Source of the DNA: Chrysomallon squamiferum
Taxonomy: Eukaryota > Mollusca > Gastropoda > Neomphalida > Peltospiridae
DNA length: 64,000 bases
Assembly: GCA_012295275.1 (NCBI GenBank)
Contig: CM022669.1
Location: 7,988,989 to 8,052,988, forward strand
Direction of reading: 5' to 3'
A program made the translations under genes and the position numbers. Positions within the stretch are counted from its first letter, which is position 1, and every line of letters starts with the position of its first letter. The notes beneath the pieces are model-generated. The model saw only the letters and a list, made by a program, of their open reading frames with translations, ran no database searches and had not been told where the DNA came from. Below, one piece after another: positions 53,970-64,000 of this stretch.

Positions 53970-56900
53970 TCACCTTAACGACCGATTATTCATATCCAGC
54001 AACCAGGTCACTCTTTCCAAAAGTGATGTCATTTTATAAAAACTGTAACAGAAAAGAAACAGATATAAGATGATAAACAGAACTTTATTTTTCTAATAAT
54101 TTTTTCCATTATTGTTCAGTTATTCAACTTATTTTTATAATTTTGCTTTTAACATTTTCTCCAGGATAAGATCATTGTGCAATGTGCATATACAATTATA
54201 AACATTAATTTCATCTCATTCTGCTCTAACTCCATGTATCTACATACACACACATATAAACACATACATGTATACACATATACATACATTACATGCATAC
54301 ATATACATATTATGCTCTACAGTCTTATAATTTCTTTTAAGCCATCTTTCACTTTGTGAAATACTAAAACACTGCATTAATTATAACCTTTAGAAAATTG
54401 AGGCAAGATGAACAAATGACGGTTATACTGTTACAGTATAGTGTTATTGTAAATATAATTTCAACAGATGATGGTATTTTTAAGTACAAACCTAGCAATT
54501 CCTTTAAATGTCTGCAACTGTTGATTGAAGTCTTCTACAGAAACTGTGTTCTCATACTCACCAGCACAAGTGCAGTACTTTCTCATGTTATTGTCTTTTA
54601 TCTGCAATAATGAAAATGAATCTTAATAAAGATATTCAGACAATGCAATGTTGAAAAAAATAAAAAAAATAAAAAAATAAAATAAATGATAATATCAAGA
54701 TATTTTAAATCCAAGAGAAAAAAAAAAGATTATTTACAAAAATCAGCTATATGAATGTAACTGACATTCTAGATTATTATAAATGAAGACATTGTTAATA
54801 TAAAGGAATCAATATATATATATATATATACAAAGTAGATTTTAATCTTGAAATTATAAAAAGTTATTGCAAATATTTTGAAAAGTTTTTTTATTATCAT
54901 ATTTAGTCATACATTTTTTTTTAATACATACTTTTTGATAAGACAGAATGACTAAACATTCATTACCAACTGAACAACTTTGTTAATATTTGGCTAATGA
55001 ATATTAACACAAGTTAAACGTTTGCAAAACTCTTGCACATTAACCTTACCCCTTTACACTTGACACACTTCAAGTCCTGTAAGACAAATGCCATTGACTT
55101 TCTCTGCACTGTATCAATCAGATTCTGTTCTATCTCGTTTATATCATACTCAACTTTACATTGCACACATGCCCACAGCGACCTGCAGACAAAATAACAA
55201 AAAATAAATAGTAAAGACCACAAAACAAAACAGTATGTGTGTGTGTGTGTGTGTATGTCTAAGTATCTACAGATTTAACTTTATTTATATTTTAAAGGTC
55301 AGAATAAACTACTTGCATTTTTAAAAAGGCTTTTTTTCTCAACAAAATATATGATTCATTTTCTCTGACACATAGACAAAATTAAGCTCCATGAAGAAAA
55401 TATTTAGATTTTTAAACTTTTTTTCACAAAATATGTTATCCATTCTGTTTAGTAACACTTACCCAGAGCCATCATGGCTCAGGTAAGGGTCTCGGCAAAG
55501 GTCTAGGTCACGGACAGCATTGCAGCTTTTACATATAACCTTAAAAACAAAAGGTACCAGTCTTTTAATAAAAAAATTCAAAGTGCTTGTATGCAGAAAC
55601 ATACACAGATATAAAAAAATACATTTATTCCTGTTAAAAAATGTATATACATATCCATACAGATGCATTTATCATAAACGTTCAAGGATGTCTTTATTAA
55701 ACACTAAATAGCATTGAAAATCCTGATAATTAGGCTATAAAAACAATTACCTTTATATTATCTTTCTTTTAAAGAGTCATCTTAATATTTAATTGATACT
55801 GTTTCTTGTTTAATCCAGACTATTTTCATTTTAAAATATGTTTATTGTAAGGTACCTTTATATATATATATATATATAAAATATAAAATATTTCAATTAA
55901 TGTAAATATAAAATTACCTCAGGTATAACAAAGGACAGACATGGGTTAACAAATTGGGCTACTTCTGCAAACTCCCCAACACCAATCAGCTTTAATAAAT
56001 CTCTTTTTAACTTTGTTACTTGTATCGTGATGTTACTGTCCAACATCAAAACCTGAAACAGCAAAGACAAACATCCCAGATAAAAAAAAGAGATTATTTT
56101 TGGGGTCTTGGGTGTATTGTATTATATAAACACAACAAAGGACAAACATTTTTGAAGAATCAAATCATGCTTTATATTAAGAAATACTTTGCTAAAAAAT
56201 CTTTTCTATATATTTATTACATTTACTAAAATAAGTAAAAAACAACAACAAACAAACCAAAAAAAAAATTGTGCAAATTTCATTATATTAATCATTAAAT
56301 GCTTGTTTGATAACTCAGTATATTTTATTTCAGCCATTTTGCTAAATGTGACTTTTTATTTTTTTTATTGATACTTTGAGAAGCAAAACCTACTTTGGTC
56401 ACAAAATGGCTAAATATTTATGAATTAGCTGTATGGTATCTTTTATACGTATCTTCCAAAAAAGGAATACACAGATAAAGTTAGTAGTTAAGTCTGGCTA
56501 GAATGGGTTAATACTGAACTGAAATGTTTGATCATAACCAAATGTTTTCACAGACCTTACAAATACACTTAACAAACTCCAGGGCAGGATTGTTCAGTGG
56601 AAGGTGGGAACCAGGCAACATTGGGAACTCAGCAATTGCATTACTTCTTTTTCCTGATAGTTTCTTTTGAATTTTCTGTGTCAGTCTGATGGATGGAAAA
56701 ATTAAATAAAACATTAAACACATGTTGCAGTAGAGGGACATTTTTTTTTTATATATATCGGTCAACAAAGGATAAGAAAGATAAAGCAGAAAAGAGAAAA
56801 TGGCAGAGAAACCCAGAATAAATAATGGAAAATATTTGTCTGAGTCTTACGAAAACATCTGCTGTGCCAATTCTCCTTGTATGAGTTCCTGAGCAAAAGA

Positions 56901-58425
56901 CACTGTTGATGGCGTAGCTGATGTATCTACAACAGGCTGAAAATAAAAACAATTTGATAATTATTATTATTATTTTTATTATCTTTTGGATATCCTGAAT
57001 TTCCCTTCTTCTTTTAAACAACATGATAATAATAATTTAAAAAAATAAAATATTCATGACCAAATAGATAAAAAGTAAAAAAAACAATCAAACACCCATT
57101 TTAAACAATTTATTATTTCAAGTAAAACCTTTCTCTAAGTTCTGGATGCAATTATTTGATTCAAAGTAAATGACTGTATATAAAACTATATTTAGACTGA
57201 CCAGAAAGGTGAGATATACTCTTGATGTTAATAACTAAAAATAACCTGTGTCTGACTGCTGTTGCCACGGTGACACACAGGTGTGTTTCCTGGATGGGCG
57301 TGCATCTGTTCTTCTTGAATGTGTTTGTACATGGATAAAATGTAACCAGCAACGATGAGCTGAAGTGAATTCAGAAATACAGTTCTGTATTATTATTATT
57401 ATTATTACTATTTATTTTATTTAACTTTTATTTATATACATATATCTTATCTTTATATGAAATTACAACTTTTATTAATATTTACTAATTCATTTATTTA
57501 TTTCATTTGTGTGTGTGTGTGTGTGCATGTGTGTTTGAATTTTTTAGCTTTTATTAATATTTACCTATTTTATTTATTTATTTATTTCTGTGACTTACAT
57601 TAAAGTTGGTTTGACAAGCTCCTGCTTCTGGTAGAAACATCATAATATTCCAGTTCATTTCTATCTCAGGCTGAAAGTAAGAGTCACATATCATTTAATT
57701 CTTTTTTTTTTTTTTTAAATTGTTTCTTAAATAAATGTTTGTGGGTTTATAACAATGGTTCATATTAAAAGTGATTTTATAGTTAATAAAAATCCTACAT
57801 GTTAAACACATCAGTGATGTTTGTCATTTCACTTTGTTATCATGCATTCAAATAGTTGCTGCTGTTAAAAGCTAAATAAAATAAATAATAATAAAATTGA
57901 AAAAAAATTAACACTGTCAAATAAAGCTGTGACATATTTATTATTTATTAAATCAAATACCTGATTTATTAAAAATATTTTCAAAATGACATCCAGGTTT
58001 CAAAATATATTTAATAACCATGTATTACAGTCAAAAAAAAAAAAAAAAAAAAAAAATGTGATTTAATTCTTAAATACTTAATTAAGTTTTTATTTGGATA
58101 TTTTGTTTTTTTTTTTTTTTATATGAACTGGAGCATAAACTCACCTCATCTTCAGTGTTTTCACTGGTCAAATTTTCATTTTCCTTCTCTTCTGCCATTT
58201 CATCATCTTCATCATCTTCATTATCTTCATCCTTGTTTTCTGCAGATTCAGTCACAGAGGGAAGCTTTCCTTTCACACCTCCGTGATTTGCCTGTACAAA
58301 CATTTACATTTTAATGTTTTATTTCTCAGATTACTTTAGACAATCAGTAACCTCATTTACTCTTTGAAAAAGAAAGAAAAAAATGATGTTTCTGAATAGT
58401 ATCTGAATAAACTATTGAGAAACAT

Positions 58426-58461
<36 letters not shown>

Positions 58462-61296
58462 TAAAGCTATACACAGAAGAAGCTATACAACAGACTGAAA
58501 TGTGATCAGTTTATTAAATAAAATATATTTGTCTGTATTTTAGATATATAATTAAGTAACTCAGCTTACAATGGTTTAACAGAAACAGAAATAATATTCT
58601 GACATAGTTAAGCGTATTTTTCTCTAAAATAAAAAGAGATAAAAAAATACTGACTGGATCAAGCCACATCAATATTTCCCAGCACTGCTCGTAGGTCATG
58701 TCCACCAGGTGGAACAGTTCACGGGAACGAATGCTGTTGGTGATGTATTCAACATACGCCATTGCATCAACGAGTCGACGTTTCTTTGTACAGAGGATAA
58801 TTCGGTTAAAATTTGCATACACAACTGTAGATCCTAGTCTCTTGAATTCCGCTATTATCTGTAAAAAATAAGTTAAATATAAGCAATCCAGAATATGGAG
58901 AAAGTAAAGACCTTTATTTTTCTGGGTGTTTTTTTTTTAATGTTATAACTTTATATACATTTTGTAGTTTTACATTACATAATTTTTTTAGGTTTTATGT
59001 TTTATCAACAAAAATGTTTTTACAATATATATATATTTTTTTCAGTAGAAGCAAATAAATTAAAAAAGGCATTACTTTCATTACATCCCATATAAACAAT
59101 AAAACAAGTATAAAGCAACAACATAATCAATTTAAAAAGTCGTAATACTATTTTTTGAAAAATATATTCTTATTTTAACCAAAAGTAATTATTTATACAG
59201 CAACCATCTTTCCTTCAGTTATACATTTGACATTATTCAATGAGTGATGATTTTTCACTTTTTCAGATCTTTTTGAAATTATAAAATAAAATTCTTGTTT
59301 AAAAAATTTAAATTACCAACCTGCATAAAAACTTTTTTCATCATGTTATGCAGCATTCTGCGGAGAGCTGGATCATAAAGAAGGGAAGAAGGTGATCGAA
59401 CCCATCTAAAATAAATAATTTTAAAAATTTGATATTTTAATAAAATGATTAAACTGGTACTAAAAATATTATTTCAATTAAAAAGAAATTATAGATAAAT
59501 GTGCTAGCTGCTAACAAGTGACAAAAGTAATTTTTGAATAATGATGACATATCTCTCTCTACTTTTATTCATATACAGGACATCACATACTATGGTTTTT
59601 GAATAAGAGCACAAAGAAAAACAAAATACAGTCCTGTTATCAATCAATCACAGTCTATATTTATTTTGTTTTTACACACCAAAAGAATAAAATGTAAATC
59701 TTTTGTTTCTGAAGTAATAAAAAAACAGATACAGGAAGAATGCTATTTTTTTAATTGAAAATGGTGATAATAAAATGTCATATTTAACCTTACTGAACTT
59801 AAAAAAGAAAGAAAAAAGAAATTAAATAAATAAATTAATTAATCATAATGGTAATGATAATGACAATGAGGATAAACATTTACCTGTAAAAATGAATAAT
59901 CTGGTTGTCTGCAAAAACATTTCTGTACGTTGTTACTTCTCTAACCCAGCTGTTAACTACACTCTTCAAAATTCTTTAAAAGAATAATAATAATAATTGA
60001 AAAGAAGAATGAAACAGTTAAAATTCAGTCAGTATCACATAATTCCAAAAATACACAAAGTACAAAACATCAGAGGCTTTCAGAACAATGACATTCTGAC
60101 TCATGTCTGACAGAAATAAAGCTATTTTCTTGATACTGTGATTATGTGCCATATTTAGTAAATGGACCATTTTTAAATTTCAAATTCAGACAACAATATC
60201 AATATTTAACTCATCATTATCATAATTATTTTTAAATGTAACAATACAAAACAATAAAAATACACAAATAAAATGAAAAACTTGTTATTACATTTCTTTA
60301 AGCAACAGAGAACTAAGATCAGTTTGAACCACCTCTGTATATTATTGAAATTTCATAAAGTAAAAAGAGTGAAATGTTCTGATATTCTAAATCATTCAAG
60401 GAATCTGCTATGGTTACTTAAAAACTGCCCACCTGAAAGTGGTAGAACAAAGTGCTGATTCATCATAGCTGGCCAACATGGTGGCTGCCCCCTGACCTTG
60501 AACCATCTCTTCGAGTGATGTCTGTGGCATGGTGTCAAAACTGACAGCACTGCCTCCCTCCTGGTCATTCACATGAGCTGACTGAAAATAAAAACATTTT
60601 GTAATTTTAATTCAAATAAGAACTGCAGAATTTCAGTTAAATCATTATAGAAAAAAAAAAAATGTACTGATAAATTTAAGAACCCCAAAAATGTATTATC
60701 ATGTCAGAATAAATAAATACATAAATAAATAAATTAAGAGAAGAGTATATGGTTCATCTAAGTTTTCAAAGCTAAATTCTTAAGCATAAAAGCTGTATAA
60801 TTTATAATCCTATCATAAAAACATACTTTGAAATATAATGTTAACTCTCCAACAAAAAGACCCACCCCTCCATATGAAATCTTTTTCAAAACAAAAGTTT
60901 AATTAATACTAATTAATCCAAAGATTTCAAAATAACATTTAATTTAATTTTATATTTTATACAGTGTATTTGAACATTGTCTCACAGGCTGAAGATGTAA
61001 TATAAAATATTCTGTGATGAAACACACCTCTATGATCGTATTGACTGCCAGACTAGCTATGTCCAGTTCGACACACACAGTCGTGTAGCTGCCTGGATTG
61101 TTCAGTTCAACTGTCAGACTTTCCTCTAGCTCCATACTCAGTCTGAAAACACACGAATTATTTTAACTTTGAAAACAAAATTGATGGATGAATCTGTGGA
61201 GGGAGGGATTGAGAATGACTACTTTTTGTTCACTGTACAAGTAGAACTGTGTGTAGATAATTTCAGTGCCCCATACTGGAATATAATTAAGAGAAA

Positions 61297-61328
<32 letters not shown>

Positions 61329-62847
61329 ATAATAAAAATAATTCAAAAAATCCTAAACAGATTCTATCCTAAACTGAAGCTATAACCAAAAAATATGATT
61401 TAATAACATTTTTTTCATGTAATTTAAAAAAAAAAACTAAATGCACCTGAAATATTCATAATACTTGAGAACTTATAAATTCAGTTTGATACAAACTATC
61501 TGGTATTTAGTTATTCTTAAAATTTTATTATTTTTAATATTTAACATTTTATATTATAAATTTTTTTTTTTTTTTTCAATTCACAATTATTTAATCAATC
61601 AGTCTGACATGCCTGTTATCATCTGCTTCTTTTCCTCCTAAATCCGGCCGTTCTGTTGGGGAGCACCACAGCACGTGATTGTATTTGTGTAAGTGGCGAG
61701 CAAACAGCAGATCACATCCAAACAGAGTTATGTCCTTTGGCATGTTTCCTATTGGAATGTGAAGATATCGGCACTGCTCCATCATAGCCTGGTTTACAAT
61801 TATTTAACACGATGACAACAAAATTTGAAAGAAAAATGCTAAACAAAATCATCTTATAAATACATATGTTCTGTTATCCTTTTGCAGTCAATAATTCAGA
61901 ATTAAAAACTCTACCCCAGAGGATTCTGGATTGAAAGTGTCTATAGAGATTTTCAAGTAAAAATAAGAATAACTGATAAAAATATTTATGAAACAAATAT
62001 GGAACAAATTTAATATTTTTATTTTGTGAATTTTTTTTCTAATAACCAGTTTACTATAAGACAGTTGTTTTCTTAATGTTCATTCTCTTGGGCAAAGTGA
62101 GGCAGAAATCAGTTTTCCTAGCACAGTCACAAGACATAGGATGGAAGAGTAATTAGCTTTGTACAGGTAAACACATCATTAAACGAGATTTACCTGTAGA
62201 ATGATGTCCACATTCAGATAATGTTGTATCATCCTTCGACAACCAACCCTCTGCCAGTCCAACACACTGTACAGATTGTCTCTACAGTAAAAAAAAAAAA
62301 AAAAAACATTTATGAAAATACATATTTGTTTTAAACTGGCCAGAGGAAAAATCATTTAAAAAAACAGATAAATAGATAAATAATAATAACAATAATAAAC
62401 AAATAAGTTAAAAATAAATAAAAATGACATTATCTGATTTATAAAAAAATAAAGACAAATATACACCACTAGATGAGAATAGACTCCATACACTGACATT
62501 CATCATCATTTGTGACAAATGAAAAGTGAAACACTCTACCTGTCACTGATGTGTATAGGAACAAGAGGAAAGTCGTTAAGGGCAGGCATTACTGAGGTCA
62601 GATGCTGGAAATCTGAAATTAAAAAAATAACAAAATGATTGAAATATTGTTTAAAATGAATTAATTCTTTCCACTTGAATCCACTAACTTAATGAACAGA
62701 TGATGTAAACATTAATCTATTTTTAACATAGAGATTATATGAAAAGGATAAAAAAACAAAACAAAAAAAAACAACAAACAACAACAGTAACAAAAAAACA
62801 AAAACAAAAGTAACAACAAAAAATCCACAAAAACCCCCAGACACAAT

Positions 62848-62903
<56 letters not shown>

Positions 62904-63935
62904 TAACAATAATAAAAATATATACACATGATAGAGACAGATAGACAGACACAAACTAAGTACTGAATATTCAGTTATTTAGTTATACAGTAAAGTTAAT
63001 AAATTACCATAAGGAGACTGTACTGCTATGAATGTCGGACCTCTCTTCTCATCTTTGTAAGCAGAAAGCAGTCTCTGTATCATTCGGTAGACTTGCTTCA
63101 CGTCTTTCTCAAGTTTTGAATCAAATGTGTGACTAGCTGGTGGCAACATGTCTTCATCAGAACCTTTAGTCAGTCTATAAAAACCAATATAAACATTATC
63201 ATAAACAATTTAAAATAAATGGACAAAAAGATTTTATAATAATATTAAAAATAGTGATGATCATGCTAATGATAACAAACTAAAAACAAAAATAACAAAT
63301 AAATAATGACTAAACCTTTTAGTAACAAAAAAAAAAAAAACAATTTGTTTAATAAAGAATAAATAAAATAAATAATGACAATAAACAATTTTAAATGTTT
63401 ACTTAGAATTTCTCTCTATGTTGTACAGGTTTGTGAGATTTGGCATCTGATCACTGCGTACTGTGTCTACAACAAAGATGGTCGCCTTCTTTGACCCTGG
63501 CACAAACAATCCAAACATCATTTTTGTTCCACTGAAAATACAAAAAACCAAGATCATATTATTTTACTATATTATAAGTATTTTTTTTTTTTCCTTTTTA
63601 ATTTAATTATTGATTTATTTATTTATTAAAAATGTTTTTAGGGATTTATTATAAAAATGAAATTAAAATCATGATAAATATCAATGATAACCTATTGGTT
63701 ATTATGTAATAAAATAAAAAATAAGTTCATTTGATTCAAAAAATATTTTTTTTGAATATGTATTTATATTTATAAAAATAAGATTAAAGTTTAATTTATA
63801 ATTCAGAAGTAAAAAATAACTCTAATACCATATATGGTGATAAAGATATAGATGTTTCATTGATCCTGGTTCTAAATATGAGAATTGTGCCATGGATCGA
63901 AATTCAAGATTTTCCAGTTCAAAAGTGTCAGTTTC
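53970..63935 (-). CDS. POLE: DNA polymerase epsilon catalytic subunit (POLE), C-terminal 819 residues, 21 exons (gene continues past right edge)
   Basis: Leading-strand replicative polymerase. This part is the inactive second exo-pol module plus the C-terminal zinc module that binds subunit 2. Exons: 63935-63829, 63531-63403, 63174-63008, 62612-62540, 62281-62194, 61788-61613, 61142-61028, 60581-60433, 59973-59884, 59405-59321, 58858-58655, 58291-58145, 57670-57599, 57359-57246, 56936-56851, 56685-56556, 56052-55918, 55539-55463, 55182-55050, 54601-54492, 54042-53970. They sum to 2460 nt, in frame to TGA at 53970. Hallmarks: [77 protein letters not shown], zinc site A (ICKSC, CVQC), [16 protein letters not shown] and site B CTCAG. 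An Asp/Glu-rich loop is coded at 58145-58291. One intron uses a GC donor (61611-61612). The polymerase and exonuclease active-site exons are outside the window. Confidence 0.95.
58429..58457. repeat. Poly(T) tract in a POLE intron
   Basis: About 29 T within the intron between exons 58858-58655 and 58291-58145. Confidence 0.85.
62847..62900. repeat. (AAT)n microsatellite in a POLE intron
   Basis: About 17 AAT units. The antisense frames code poly-Ile or poly-Tyr and are not genes. Confidence 0.9.
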
Positions 63936-64000
63936 CTGAAATAATAATATATATGTTTTTAGAGAAAAGAAAAAAGAAAAAAAGAAATTGAGTAAACAAA

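Noticed and set aside
61593-61612. Extension of the POLE exon to RHVRLID and an in-frame stop
   Set aside because: It would end POLE before its conserved C-terminus. The GC donor at 61611-61612 restores frame with the next exon.

Overview
This window is animal nuclear DNA. Its genes are split by GT-AG introns, it is very AT-rich, and it is packed with microsatellites, mainly (ATT)n/(AAT)n with some AG/CT, AC/GT and TA tracts. The gene set suggests a lophotrochozoan, most likely a mollusc. There is a fork head gene that mixes FoxA and FoxB signatures (FoxAB-like, a class missing from vertebrates), a tandem-domain chitin deacetylase, and the recurring motif GGGAGATAA, which I associate with molluscan genomes. 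The species cannot be named from the sequence alone.

Layout. (1) 1-8.2 kb: the last two coding exons of a KLF/Sp-type zinc-finger factor on the + strand (zinc fingers 2 and 3), followed by a long AU-rich probable 3'UTR. (2) 8.2-11.5 kb: repeats, including a palindromic MITE-like element. (3) 11.5-13.6 kb: a single-exon fork head gene on the - strand with TATA and CCAAT boxes and one apparent 1-bp frameshift in its C-terminal part. (4) 13.8-30.4 kb: a gene desert of microsatellites with islands of complex sequence. Three diverged direct copies of one homeodomain-site-rich module lie at 16.2, 17.4 and 19.1 kb. (5) 30.4-33.1 kb: an intronless secreted chitin deacetylase-like gene on the - strand. 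Its first domain has all catalytic residues; the second is degenerate and broken by two frameshifts. (6) 33.1-43.6 kb: repeats, then an inverted pseudogene fragment of USP3 at 40.9-41.2 kb. (7) 43.6-51.6 kb: a complete 15-exon USP3 gene on the - strand, 531 aa. (8) 54.0-63.9 kb: the last 21 coding exons, 819 aa, of DNA polymerase epsilon catalytic subunit (POLE) on the - strand. The rest of POLE lies beyond the right edge.

USP3 and POLE are tandem on the - strand, and both act on chromatin or DNA during S phase. That may be chance, because no shared promoter is possible in this orientation. The fork head gene and its flanking desert look like a developmental regulatory domain. The spliced exon chains of USP3 and POLE were assembled by hand from splice sites, reading phase and homology from memory. 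Both close in frame over their full length, which supports the boundaries.
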